The position numbers were made by a program, and so were the translations under genes. DNA of 64,000 nt from DTKD01 sp964494345 (GTDB taxonomy: Bacteria > Armatimonadota > UBA5829): positions 62,001-126,000 of the forward strand of contig CAZBSI010000004.1 of assembly GCA_964494345.1 (NCBI GenBank). Reading direction: 5' to 3'. Shown here one piece after another: positions 41,345 to 49,484 of this stretch. Positions within the stretch are counted from its first letter, which is position 1; every line of letters begins with the position of its first letter. Under the pieces are notes generated by a model that ran no database searches, was not told where the DNA came from, and was given only the letters and a program-made list of their open reading frames with translations.

Positions 41345-42241
41345 TTAAAGTTTGCCATTGCTGTCCGTGCTCTGCACCGGGCCAATGGAATCGACCGTGG
41401 AAACCATCACAGGCACAGATGCAGTCTGGACTTTTAGGGCGGCTTGCGCTGTTTTCTTTTCTGCCTTTGCCAACACAGATGCAGGCACCAAAGCCGTTTT
41501 TGCGTTGTTGTAATCAGCCGATTTCGAGTATACCACCAGCAAATTTGTCAATCTGCGTGTAGGATTAGCCCGATAACTTCCACCGCCGTAGAACCCCGTC
41601 GAAGAGCCGCCATCCAGCGTCAGAGCATCCACCGCGCCGAATTTAACCATCAATTCAGCCATTTTATGAAGGCTGATTTTGGAATTGACCGCCACCAAAA
41701 TCAGCTTCCCGGCGCCGTTGATGCCGACTGCCGTGCGTGCAGCAGGCGCATAAAGCGAATTGCCGAAACCCTCCTGCCGGAGACGCACCGCGGGCTTTCC
41801 TTTACTGACGAGAGCCGGCCCGCAGCACATTACGGTCTCATAACCGTCCCAAGAACATTTCCGGCCATGTGTCAAAGAAACGATAGAAGCCTTGTTGTTG
41901 GAATCAATGCACAGCGCGGAGCCTATGCAGCCGCTATGGATAATTTTGCCGGAGACTGCGATGTCGCCGGTTGGCAGAAGGCTTTTTGTATCGAAAAATG
42001 TGCCTGTGATCGCAGCAGTTGGGCGTGTGCGACTGACCATAGACTTAAACGACTCATTTTTACCCATACCCCCTTGTGCGATCGCTACCGAGACGCGAGT
42101 TTGGGGGTCAGCGAGGTTAACAGTGACCACGTGCGCGCGTATTTTGCCACTGGATGCCTGCTCGTAGACGACGCTGGACGCAGACGTCGAGACGGGAACT
42201 ATGAATGCTAATATTGACGCGATGAGCAATCTGTTTTGCAT
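41345..42241 (-). CDS. Phosphodiester glycosidase family protein (NAGPA-like), exported
   Basis: A 298-residue protein with a signal peptide (about 1-22, cut after SASS). The NAGPA domain (about 60-260) has the family motifs ARTAVGINGAGKLILVAVN, MAELMVKFGAVDALTLDGGSSTGFYGGG. Family members are known from sporulation, biofilm and mannose-6-phosphate uncovering. GAGGGA lies about 7 bases before the ATG at 42241. The Ala/Lys-rich tail of about 45 residues is not part of the domain. Substrate unknown. Confidence 0.87.
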   Translation of the reverse strand: MQNRLLIASILAFIVPVSTSASSVVYEQASSGKIRAHVVTVNLADPQTRVSVAIAQGGMGKNESFKSMVSRTRPTAAITGTFFDTKSLLPTGDIAVSGKIIHSGCIGSALCIDSNNKASIVSLTHGRKCSWDGYETVMCCGPALVSKGKPAVRLRQEGFGNSLYAPAARTAVGINGAGKLILVAVNSKISLHKMAELMVKFGAVDALTLDGGSSTGFYGGGSYRANPTRRLTNLLVVYSKSADYNNAKTALVPASVLAKAEKKTAQAALKVQTASVPVMVSTVDSIGPVQSTDSNGKL

Positions 42242-42382
42242 GGCGGTTCCCTCGCTTGGTGCAGGTATAAAATACTGATGCACAAGGGGTGCCGCTGTCT
42301 ATGGCAGAAATACCGGTTTATTGGGTCATGTTGGTTGACGATATGCGGAGAAAAGGGGCAAACTCGCAGGGTCAGCCGCGTT

Positions 42383-43180
42383 TTACTGCCGACTACTTCG
42401 ATTAATCTCGATCAACAACGCCTCGTAGTAGCTCTCAAACGTGCCGATGTCCCTGCGGACCTCGTTGTCATCGAGCGCCACACACCACACGTCTTTGCCG
42501 TCATCAATCATCAAAGCTATCGAATCCGTGATTTGAAGTTCGCCATTTGCGCCAGGTCTGGTGCGTTTTATGTAGTCGAATATTGAAGAATCGAAAGCGT
42601 ATCTTCCGGCGATGGCGTATTGGCTGGGGGCCTGCTCAGGAGCAGGTTTTTCCACAAGTCCGTCTATCTGGAAGCTGGGCGCGATGCCGTTTTTGGGCTT
42701 TACAATGCCGTACCGAGAGACTTCCAACGGAGGGGTTTTCTGTACCACAATTACCCCGGCTGCGTCAGTTTGTTCGAATGTATCGAGCACCCTGCAAAAC
42801 GGCAGCACATCGGCGTCCGTGTCGATGATCGAATCTCCGAGCACCACCGCAAAAGGCTCTTTGCCGGCAAAATCCTGTGCATAAGAGATGGCATCGGCAA
42901 GGCCCTTTTGTTCTGTTTGATATTCATATTCGAATCTGATTCCGCCAAAACCGTCGCCGAAGTGTGTGCGGATGGCGGTTTTTTGTTCGGATATAACAAA
43001 CAGCACGTGGGTTATGCCCGCCTGGATGACTTCTTCTACGATGTGTTCCAGTACGGGTTTGTTGCCGAGCGGAATAAGTTCTTTTGGGACTGCTTTTGTG
43101 AGCGGTAGGAGCCTTGTGCCCTTGCCGGCAGCCGGGATGACGGCCTTTGTGATGCGAGATTTATTGTTTGGTGTAGGCAT
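42383..43180 (-). CDS. galU: UTP-glucose-1-phosphate uridylyltransferase GalU
   Basis: A 265-residue nucleotidyltransferase. The start KAVIPAAGKGTRLLPLTKAVPKE holds the nucleotide-binding and catalytic residues; EYQTEQKGLADAI, VLGDSIID and FQIDGLVEKP are typical of GalU. It makes UDP-glucose from UTP and glucose-1-phosphate for cell-envelope polysaccharides. It is a little shorter than the 290-residue enterobacterial enzyme. AGGAG lies 5 bases before the ATG. It sits just downstream of the tRNA genes on the same strand. Confidence 0.93.
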   Translation of the reverse strand: MPTPNNKSRITKAVIPAAGKGTRLLPLTKAVPKELIPLGNKPVLEHIVEEVIQAGITHVLFVISEQKTAIRTHFGDGFGGIRFEYEYQTEQKGLADAISYAQDFAGKEPFAVVLGDSIIDTDADVLPFCRVLDTFEQTDAAGVIVVQKTPPLEVSRYGIVKPKNGIAPSFQIDGLVEKPAPEQAPSQYAIAGRYAFDSSIFDYIKRTRPGANGELQITDSIALMIDDGKDVWCVALDDNEVRRDIGTFESYYEALLIEINRSSRQ

Positions 43181-43210
43181 TGGCGCTCCTGATTGCACTA
43201 TGAGGAAGAC

Positions 43211-43286
43211 TGGAGCCGATGAGGGGACTCGAACCCTTGACCTGAGCTTTACGAAAGCCCTGCTCTGCCAACTGAGCTACATCGGC
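43211..43286 (-). tRNA. tRNA-Thr (anticodon CGU)
   Basis: A full 76-base cloverleaf: acceptor GCCGATG/CATCGGC, anticodon loop TTCGTAA, T-loop TTCGAGT, encoded CCA end. The last of four tRNA genes in one transcript. Confidence 0.95.
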
Positions 43287-43293
43287 TCAAAGG

Positions 43294-43369
<76 letters not shown>

Positions 43370-43378
43370 ACGGTTCCC

Positions 43379-43405
43379 AGAAGCTGGAGGGTTTCTCCAG
43401 CTTCT
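43379..43405. ncRNA. Processing hairpin between tRNA-Asp and tRNA-Phe
   Basis: A perfect 11-bp stem (43379-43389 with 43395-43405) with a 5-base loop and no U-tract. It most likely marks a cut between the two tRNAs in the precursor. Confidence 0.55.
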
Positions 43406-43409
43406 GACT

Positions 43410-43486
43410 TGGCGGGGATGACGAGACTCGAACTCGCGGCCTCCTACGTGACAGGCAGGCGCTCTAACCGACTGAGCTACACCCCC
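43410..43486 (-). tRNA. tRNA-Asp (anticodon GUC)
   Basis: A 77-base cloverleaf: acceptor GGGGGTG/CATCCCC, anticodon loop CTGTCAC, discriminator G, encoded CCA end. Confidence 0.95.
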
Positions 43487-43503
43487 ATAACCAAAACCAC
43501 ATC

Positions 43504-43579
43504 TGGTGGGCGAAGAGGGACTTGAACCCCCGACATCTTCCTTGTAAGGGAAGCGCTCTCCCAACTGAGCTATTCGCCC
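43504..43579 (-). tRNA. tRNA-Val (anticodon UAC)
   Basis: A 76-base cloverleaf: acceptor GGGCGAA/TTCGCCC, anticodon loop CTTACAA, encoded CCA end. It is the first tRNA of the transcript. Confidence 0.95.
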
Positions 43580-43622
43580 AGAAAGCCTTTTACCCTTTCG
43601 CCCGGCTCCCCAAGCAGGGTAG

Positions 43623-43652
43623 AGTATACCAGAACAAAGCTCACCCTGTCAA
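43623..43652 (-). promoter_or_regulatory. Sigma-70 promoter of the tRNA operon (P2)
   Basis: Minus strand: -35 TTGACA (43647-43652), 18-base spacer, -10 TATACT (43623-43628). The predicted start is about 37 bases before tRNA-Val. Confidence 0.8.
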
Positions 43653-43655
43653 TAG

Positions 43656-43685
43656 AAAAACGGGCGCCAATTTTGCGCACCCGTT
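43656..43685 (-). terminator. Terminator hairpin between the two tRNA-operon promoters
   Basis: A GC-rich hairpin: ACGGG/CCCGT outer stem, then a CGC/GCG inner stem with bulge and AT-rich loop, followed on the minus strand by five U. It can end transcripts from the ASCH gene or from P1. Confidence 0.65.
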
Positions 43686-43704
43686 CATCAGGATTGCCGT
43701 AGAT

Positions 43705-43734
43705 AATATACCATCCAATCGGCCTTCATGTCAA
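43705..43734 (-). promoter_or_regulatory. Second sigma-70 promoter upstream of the terminator (P1)
   Basis: Minus strand: -35 TTGACA (43729-43734), 18-base spacer, -10 TATATT (43705-43710). Its transcript would meet the terminator hairpin within about 40 bases. Confidence 0.65.
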
Positions 43735-43748
43735 CAAATCCGGGCAAT

Positions 43749-44141
43749 TTACACCCACCGCTCGAATATTTCTTCCAGGCCGTCCTTGCCGTCTTCGCGC
43801 ACAGGTGAGAATGATATAATGGTAACATAGTCCAGCGGTGTTACGACGCGGTCGTATATCCTGGAAAGCAGGGTCATGACGTCTTCCGGGTTGCGAAATT
43901 CGAGGTTTTCTTTCTCTACTTCGCGGTTGCTGAGTTCGCCGACCGGTTTTACGACGACATCGTCGATAACCGCAGAAAACAGCCTTTGCCGAACTTGATA
44001 TTTGCGGCCCACGGTTATCCAGACGATCTGGCCTGATTGATATTTTTCGGATTTGTCGCCAAGCCTGATGGTGGCGCTCTTTCTGCCGCGCATCAGAGCG
44101 TCGGCATATAACTCCGGATAGAAATTCAATGCAAACAGCAT
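43749..44141 (-). CDS. ASCH domain protein
   Basis: A 130-residue ASCH (ASC-1 homology) protein: the start MLFALNFYPELYADALMRGRKSATIRLG and the GQIVWITVG strand form the predicted RNA-binding cleft; the rest (KPVGELSNREVEKENLEFRNPEDV) is a helical extension. ASCH proteins bind RNA or hydrolyse modified nucleosides. It is transcribed toward the tRNA genes and stops 15 bases before promoter P1. Link to tRNA is suggested only by position. Confidence 0.8.
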   Translation of the reverse strand: MLFALNFYPELYADALMRGRKSATIRLGDKSEKYQSGQIVWITVGRKYQVRQRLFSAVIDDVVVKPVGELSNREVEKENLEFRNPEDVMTLLSRIYDRVVTPLDYVTIISFSPVREDGKDGLEEIFERWV

Positions 44142-44225
44142 ATCTCTCTCCTGTTTGTCGATGCAGCATTATAAGCTTCAATAAGCGGGCTGTCAAGAAA
44201 TTGGGTTTTGAAATTGGGTTTTGAG

Positions 44226-44395
44226 ATGATCGGGGATTGCCACCTATCTAAAGTACCGTCATTTCGAACGCAGTGAGAAATCTGCTTTTGGGGATAAGCA
44301 CGAGGTGACATCGGGGATTACCACCTATCTAAAGTACCGTCATTTCGAACGCAGTGAGAAATCTGCTTTTTGGGGTATCCACGAGATAATGATCG
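44226..44395. repeat. Tandem 81-82 bp repeat array, left part
   Basis: Two full units begin at about 44229 and 44310, and a third starts at 44392 before the sequence gap. Each unit has GGGGATT(G/A)CCACC (family C), then GTCATTTCGAACGCAGTGAGAAATCTGC (family A, reversed). Unit spacing is constant. Confidence 0.85.
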
Positions 44396-44495
44396 NNNNN
44401 NNNNNNNNNNNNNNNNNNNNNNNNNNNNNNNNNNNNNNNNNNNNNNNNNNNNNNNNNNNNNNNNNNNNNNNNNNNNNNNNNNNNNNNNNNNNNNN
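44396..44495. other. Assembly gap of 100 Ns
   Basis: Exactly 100 N characters inside the tandem repeat. The true length and number of repeat copies are unknown. Confidence 0.99.
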
Positions 44496-44594
44496 ATGAT
44501 CGGGGATTGCCACCTATCTAAAGTACCGTCATTTCGAACGCAGTGAGAAATCTGCTTTTTGGGGTATCCACGAGATAATGATCGAGGATTGCCG
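44496..44594. repeat. Tandem 81-82 bp repeat array, right part
   Basis: One full unit (44499 onward) identical in layout to those left of the gap, and the beginning of another at about 44581 (GAGGATTGCCGCC). The remaining bases up to 44682 hold the ECF-type promoter. Confidence 0.85.
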
Positions 44595-44624
44595 CCTGAC
44601 TATGCCGTCTTTCGTAGACCGAGA

Positions 44625-44652
44625 TGAAACTACAATACGGGGTATTCGTCTA
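44625..44652 (+). promoter_or_regulatory. Candidate ECF-type promoter (autoregulation)
   Basis: TGAAAC (44625-44630), 16-base spacer, CGTCTA (44647-44652), resembling ECF sigma promoters (GAAC ... CGTC). It lies 30 bases before the ECF gene, as expected for self-activation. Confidence 0.5.
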
Positions 44653-44682
44653 TACTATTGAAATATACACAGGGGTTGGTAA

Positions 44683-45348
44683 TTGAAAAAGGCTGAGGCC
44701 TATGATTTTTCGGTGAGTAATGAGGAGCTTTTGGAACTGTGCAAGCGGCAGGATCAGGATGCGCTTCGTGTGCTGCTGCGACGGCATGAACGGCCTGTGT
44801 ACAGCCTGTTGTATCGTATGTTGAGTAATCACGAGGATGCCGAGGAGGCGCTCGCTGAGGTGTTTGTAAAAGTATGGCGGGCGGCTGCGAAGTTTAAAGG
44901 AGACTCATCATTTACAACGTGGCTATATAGAATAGCCTCGAATACGGCTAAAGATTTTCTGCGCTCTCGTAAAACCCGCCGGGATGTTTCGATGGAGGAT
45001 GTCGTTATAAACGAACTCGAAATCAGCCAGCGAGACACAGCCGAACATGGAGATCCGTCAAAGCAATTGATGGCAAACGAAGGGCGAGAACAGATTATTC
45101 GTGCTATGCAAGGCCTTTCGGAAAATGATAGACTGCTGATCAGCTTGTATCATTTTCAGGAACTGGATTATAGCGAAATCGCGAAGATTACGGGCACGGC
45201 GCCCAATAATTTGAAAGTCAGGCTTTTCAGAGCACGGCAGCGACTGAGCAAACTGCACGCTGCATTGGAAGAGGGTGACAGCAATGAACTGCAATCAGAT
45301 ACAACCGAATCTTCTGGACTACAGCAGAAAGCTGCTGAGTGGTCGTGA
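44683..45348 (+). CDS. ECF RNA polymerase sigma factor
   Basis: A 221-residue sigma factor of the ECF class. Region 2 (about 22-92) carries RHERPVYSLLYRMLSNHEDAEEALAEVFVKVW and FTTWLYRIASNTAKDFLR; region 4 (about 140-200) carries LSENDRLLISLYHFQELDYSEIAKITGTAPNNLKVRLFRAR. The TTG start has AGGGG 7 bases upstream. The last 65 bases overlap the anti-sigma gene, so the two are coupled. A tail of about 25 polar residues follows region 4. Confidence 0.93.
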   Translation: MKKAEAYDFSVSNEELLELCKRQDQDALRVLLRRHERPVYSLLYRMLSNHEDAEEALAEVFVKVWRAAAKFKGDSSFTTWLYRIASNTAKDFLRSRKTRRDVSMEDVVINELEISQRDTAEHGDPSKQLMANEGREQIIRAMQGLSENDRLLISLYHFQELDYSEIAKITGTAPNNLKVRLFRARQRLSKLHAALEEGDSNELQSDTTESSGLQQKAAEWS

Positions 45349-45733
45349 ACAGGAAATAATAAAGGCCCATCTTGAGCAGTGCCCGGAATGCGCGAGGGTG
45401 CTGCAGGAAGAAGTGGAGTTGATCAGGGAACTGTCTCGTTTACCTGATGAGCAGCCGCACAACGATGTGTGGACGCTGGTCAGGTCTCGTGCTCGACGTG
45501 ACGCACTGCCTTTGTCACTGCTACGCGGAATGTTGTCTGCTGATCTGCGAAAAAAGGTCGCGGCCGCATCGGCTGTAGCTGTGTTGGCCGCATTCGGTTT
45601 ATATAATCTCGCGCCGATAAGCCCGCAGCCGGCGCTTGCACCGACTGAGCAAAAGGTCATAGTAGCAGTCTATTCCGATGACCCACTGGGAGGGCACACG
45701 GACGCAGTCATAGACTCGATAGATAAAATGTAG
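45284..45733 (+). CDS. Zinc-finger anti-sigma factor, membrane bound
   Basis: A 149-residue anti-sigma. The N-terminal zinc-binding anti-sigma domain has Cys3, His29, Cys33 and Cys36 (the H-x3-C-x2-C pattern). One transmembrane helix lies at about 88-106, with a short extracytoplasmic end. It should hold the ECF factor at the membrane until a signal. GAGGG is 8 bases before the ATG at 45284. It is followed 10 bases later by the likely sensor protein. Confidence 0.87.
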   Translation: MNCNQIQPNLLDYSRKLLSGREQEIIKAHLEQCPECARVLQEEVELIRELSRLPDEQPHNDVWTLVRSRARRDALPLSLLRGMLSADLRKKVAAASAVAVLAAFGLYNLAPISPQPALAPTEQKVIVAVYSDDPLGGHTDAVIDSIDKM

Positions 45734-45743
45734 AATTAATTAT

Positions 45744-46499
45744 ATGAAGCTATCTTTTCGGTATATCTTAATATTGTTTGCCGCGCTGGTAATGGCGGGC
45801 GTATCTTCGACGGCGTACAGTGAAGGTTCGCCGGGCATATCCGATAGCAGCAAGGATCGACTTAAAACGCTGGCTGCCGATACTCGCAAGCGGACTATGC
45901 AGGAAAGGGAGGCTATGCGAAGGGCGCGATATGATTTGCTGCAGGTTTATTCCAACTACACAATCGACGAGCGCAAAGCCAAAGCGGCTCAGGATAAAAT
46001 CAGCGCAGCCCAGCTTAATCTGCTCAACATCCACCTTGATAACGAAGTCGCTCTGCGCTCGGCGCTGAATGCCGAGCAATTTCAGCAGTTCAGAAAAATG
46101 TTGAGCAGGCACATTGGAGAGGGTCGGATGCTATTGGTCGCGCCACCGGAAGAAGATATCCTCGACAGGCTGCCGGATAAGCCGATGCTGGACGCACTGG
46201 GGGTGTCCGCCCAGAAACAGCGTGCACTGCGACCAGCGAACCCTAAGCTGATCTCGGACCTGAAAGAATTGAGCAGGCAGGCGGTAGCTCTGTATGGCAA
46301 CTATTCTTTGAATGAATCGAATTGCCGGAAGCTCATCGGCAGCATTCATGGCAAGCAAAACGAGCTGATATCCCTACAGCATCACCGTCAGCAAACCATT
46401 CGCCACATGCTCAGCGAGGATCAATTTCAGAAGCTGCAGCGCGAGTTGGCGAAGAGTATGGCAAAACAGCAACACCGGCGTTACCGAAAACCTCACTAG
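45744..46499 (+). CDS. Exported CnrX/ZraP/Spy-like protein with two repeated domains
   Basis: A 251-residue exported protein, signal peptide about 1-26. The mature part is all helical with two copies of one domain: first LLQVYSNYTIDERKAK...ALRSALNAEQFQQFRKML (about 65-120), second AVALYGNYSLNESNCR...TIRHMLSEDQFQKLQREL (about 185-240). Both end in the LTxxQ-like motif of Spy/CpxP/CnrX proteins. In cnr-type systems CnrX is the metal sensor that tells the anti-sigma to release the ECF factor. The C-terminus is basic. It is the last gene of the ECF operon. Confidence 0.75.
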   Translation: MKLSFRYILILFAALVMAGVSSTAYSEGSPGISDSSKDRLKTLAADTRKRTMQEREAMRRARYDLLQVYSNYTIDERKAKAAQDKISAAQLNLLNIHLDNEVALRSALNAEQFQQFRKMLSRHIGEGRMLLVAPPEEDILDRLPDKPMLDALGVSAQKQRALRPANPKLISDLKELSRQAVALYGNYSLNESNCRKLIGSIHGKQNELISLQHHRQQTIRHMLSEDQFQKLQRELAKSMAKQQHRRYRKPH

Positions 46500-46500
46500 A

Positions 46501-48300
46501 CTACCACTCAGGATAATATCCCGGCGGAGGCGGAGCTTGATCCGGTCCTTCAGGACCGGGAGGCGGAGCAGGCTCCGGGCCTGAATCATTTGGCTGCTGA
46601 TCCGAAATCGCGCTTGATTGTTCAGGCTCTTCGCTGGGCTGCTGAGTCTGGGTATCCTGAGATGTTTCAGGCTGCGCGACAGGCACTTGGATCTGCCTTT
46701 GCACGACGGTCGATGTGGCCTGCGCCTTATGAACTGTCTCCAACTCTTTTTTCGCCTGCACAATAAACGTCTCGGCGTTGGATTTGGAGTCGGCGCTGTT
46801 GGTTTCCAGATAGTCCTGAAGGCTGGACGCGGCCTGAGATACCAACCCGCAGGCCAGGCTCAAGTGCAGATTTATCGATTTTTTATCATCCGGAACGGTG
46901 AGCACATCGAGAAACTGCGCCATCGTCTCGACGCGATAACTCAAACCCTTGACGCTGTTGTAGTAGCTCTCTCTGACAATCCGCTGAGTCTGATAATCCT
47001 GCGCATCTCGTTCATATTGTTTCAGCAATCCGGAAAAAGATTGCTCGAATACCTTTGCAAACACCGAGTACCTGGTGGAAACAAGCTGTTTGGAAGGTCT
47101 TGGTTGCACCGCGTAGAGTTGAAGAAGAGCTTTTTTTGCCTCCGAATACAGGGACATCGAGACGTTCACCAGCGCAAGACGCTCATAAGCTCGCCAGTCG
47201 GAGGGATTTAGAGCGATGGCCTCTTTATATGCGCCAGCAGCTTCGTCGACTTTTGCCGCTCGCCATAGACTGTCGCCGTGTTTCATTTTTGCAATCGCAG
47301 CTTTAGAATCCGCCTTTGGCTCCGGCGTGGCGGGATCTGGCTCGGCGGTAGACTGCGTTGATTCAATTTTTGGCAATTGGGCCTGAGGCTGCTGGAGCGG
47401 CGTAGGCTCGGCTGGTGCCGGTTTGCCGTCGCGCAGGGCATCAAGCCGCTTCCTGATAGTCGAGAGTTTTTCCGAATCGGCGCCTAATGTCTCGGCTCGA
47501 TCCAACTCTGAGCCAGCTTCATCGTATAAACCTCGGCGAGCGAACGCATCCGCCAGCTTGAGGCGAAGTGACGGGTTTGTCGGGTCCGCATTCACCGCCT
47601 GCTGATATTGCTGAATTGCAACTGCTATATTGCCCGCTTTCAGGCTCTCGTCGGCTTGCCCTGTATAATCCGAGGCGGTAGGCGGCGCCGGCGGAATCAG
47701 AAGATCCGCACCGATAGCAATTGTATCAGACGGCGTGGCAGCGACTTTTTCTTCGACAGCGGGCAACCCTAGAAAACCCTGGCGGGAGACGCTTACAACG
47801 GCGGCGCTGGTTGCGCTCTGCATAGCGTTGACGAAGTTCAGTTCCCCCACTCCTCCGCCGACCGTGGATTGACCAAGAGCCTCCCATTGATCTTTCTTGC
47901 CGCCCTTTGCTTTCGCCAGCCAGGCTTTAACGTTCACTACGCCATCCTTCACCGATATTTCCGCGCTGACAGCGTAGTCGTAAGCAAGCGCCTTTGCGAC
48001 GTCGATATGTTGCTGGTGGTTCGAATAGCTGGCGACCTGGTCGGCCGTTAGCTCTTTATCCATAATAGCCCGAAGCACAGTCGGGGATTCTCTGTCGAAC
48101 GCCACAACGTCGACTCGGCCGGTTTCGCGAAGATAATTGCACAACGCCTGTGTAGAAGCATCCGCCAGAGATTTGTCGATACCTTCGCCGTGAGCCGTCG
48201 GAAAGACTACAGCAATCGGCCGTGCGGAATCCGCCGCACTCGGAACACATATCAGCGCTGCCAGGAGAGTTGCAGCAAAGAATATAATAACCCTGTTCAT
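46501..48300 (-). CDS. Exported TPR protein with a FlgO/CsgG-like N-terminal domain
   Basis: A 599-residue exported protein. Signal peptide about 1-21. Residues about 25-190 look like the FlgO/CsgG type (IAVVFP, LCNYLRETGRVDVVAF, YDYAVSAEISVKDGVVNVKAWL). TPR repeats follow: two near 210-270 and two near 345-420, with a Pro-rich linker between. A helical part and a Gln/Pro-rich tail of about 70 residues end it. The ATG at 48300 is 5 bases from the stop of the next upstream gene, so the two are co-translated. Function unknown; lipid or envelope complexes are plausible. Confidence 0.65.
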   Translation of the reverse strand: MNRVIIFFAATLLAALICVPSAADSARPIAVVFPTAHGEGIDKSLADASTQALCNYLRETGRVDVVAFDRESPTVLRAIMDKELTADQVASYSNHQQHIDVAKALAYDYAVSAEISVKDGVVNVKAWLAKAKGGKKDQWEALGQSTVGGGVGELNFVNAMQSATSAAVVSVSRQGFLGLPAVEEKVAATPSDTIAIGADLLIPPAPPTASDYTGQADESLKAGNIAVAIQQYQQAVNADPTNPSLRLKLADAFARRGLYDEAGSELDRAETLGADSEKLSTIRKRLDALRDGKPAPAEPTPLQQPQAQLPKIESTQSTAEPDPATPEPKADSKAAIAKMKHGDSLWRAAKVDEAAGAYKEAIALNPSDWRAYERLALVNVSMSLYSEAKKALLQLYAVQPRPSKQLVSTRYSVFAKVFEQSFSGLLKQYERDAQDYQTQRIVRESYYNSVKGLSYRVETMAQFLDVLTVPDDKKSINLHLSLACGLVSQAASSLQDYLETNSADSKSNAETFIVQAKKELETVHKAQATSTVVQRQIQVPVAQPETSQDTQTQQPSEEPEQSSAISDQQPNDSGPEPAPPPGPEGPDQAPPPPGYYPEW

Positions 48301-48304
48301 TGGT

Positions 48305-49414
48305 CTACTCATTAGCGGCATTCATCGCTTGTCGCCAGGTCGAGATCAGTTTGCGTGCGTTATCAGTCCCACGATTTGCCTGTCCGACGCTTTTTCCGGA
48401 TGCGATATCGTCTTCATACATCGCAATAGCCCGATTCGCCGCTTCGATAGCTTCCGCAAATCGGTGTTGGCTGCCCAATTGGATGGCTTCACGAAGTTGC
48501 GAATCGCCTTTTGGAGCTGAAGAGGCGACTTGAGCCTCCTCGGTCTGCGGTTTTGGCGCCGGTTCCGATTTTTGCGACGCAGTTGGCTTCGCTTCCGGCA
48601 CCAGGGTCAGCTCCTGGTCTATTTTCGGCACCTTTGCCGGCTGCATCTGGGTCTGTACGGATATCTGTGGCAGCCTGGGAGCCTGTTGAATTGGCGCGGA
48701 CGGCTGAGGCGGCTGGGTATTATTGCTGGCCGCCGGGAACGTATATACGCTCATCGAAGGCTGCGGTGGCGTGGCCGGTTGTTGCGCAACCTGCGGAGTC
48801 GGTGGTTCAACAGGCTGTTGCACGGTTTGATTTACTGGTTTTGCCTTTGGAGAAGAAGTAAGCAGTATCACCAGTGTTATCAACACGATAAACGCAGCGC
48901 CCGAGGCCAGCACGGGCGGAGAAACTCGACTGAGCCACTTCGCACGGCTGGGTTCCGGCTCGATTTTTGGAGTCTCGGCGACCTGACCGGTATAGCGCAA
49001 GCGCAGCGACGCGAGTTTTTCGCGATCAGCCGCACTGTCCGGATTGAGGTCTATGACGGTCTCATATCGATCAATAGCGAGTTTTAGAAACTCTTTCGCA
49101 CGCAAAGGGTCTGCATCAGCAGCGAATTTTTCGGACATACGCTCGCACACCATCGCCACTATGGCGTGCGCAGAGGCGCTGTCGGGATTGTCTGTGGCGA
49201 GCTTGGCGCCCTTTTCGAGCGCCGCTTCCAGATCGTCAGCCTCAAGCAGTTCATGCACCCCGAACAACTCTTCGCCGAGCGTCACCTCGTCTTTGCGCGG
49301 CGCAGCTGTTTCCTGCTTTTCCTCTTTCGGCGCGAGCACTTCCAGCCTGGTGCCGCAATCCCGGCAGTATTTGTTAGTTTTTCCGTTGTGAGTGCCGCAG
49401 TTCGGGCACTTCAT
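48305..49414 (-). CDS. Zinc-ribbon membrane protein with TPR-like helices
   Basis: A 369-residue protein. The N-terminal zinc ribbon has Cys3, Cys6, Cys17 and Cys20. A helical TPR-like region covers about 45-145; one transmembrane helix is about 170-190 (VLASGAAFIVLITLVILL); then a long Pro/Gln-rich periplasmic linker and a final helical domain (about 310-365). GGAG lies 10 bases before the ATG at 49414. It precedes the FlgO/CsgG-like gene and likely works with it. Not a recognised named family. Confidence 0.7.
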   Translation of the reverse strand: MKCPNCGTHNGKTNKYCRDCGTRLEVLAPKEEKQETAAPRKDEVTLGEELFGVHELLEADDLEAALEKGAKLATDNPDSASAHAIVAMVCERMSEKFAADADPLRAKEFLKLAIDRYETVIDLNPDSAADREKLASLRLRYTGQVAETPKIEPEPSRAKWLSRVSPPVLASGAAFIVLITLVILLTSSPKAKPVNQTVQQPVEPPTPQVAQQPATPPQPSMSVYTFPAASNNTQPPQPSAPIQQAPRLPQISVQTQMQPAKVPKIDQELTLVPEAKPTASQKSEPAPKPQTEEAQVASSAPKGDSQLREAIQLGSQHRFAEAIEAANRAIAMYEDDIASGKSVGQANRGTDNARKLISTWRQAMNAANE

Positions 49415-49484
49415 AGCGTTCTCCAATCAACTGCTAAATGCTCATGTCTTTGTCGAGTTAAGACGATAGTTAGTTCCATTTGGT

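Noticed and set aside
44226..44594. CRISPR array
   Set aside because: The units are near-identical over their full 81-82 bp length, so there are no variable spacers, and no cas gene is in the window.
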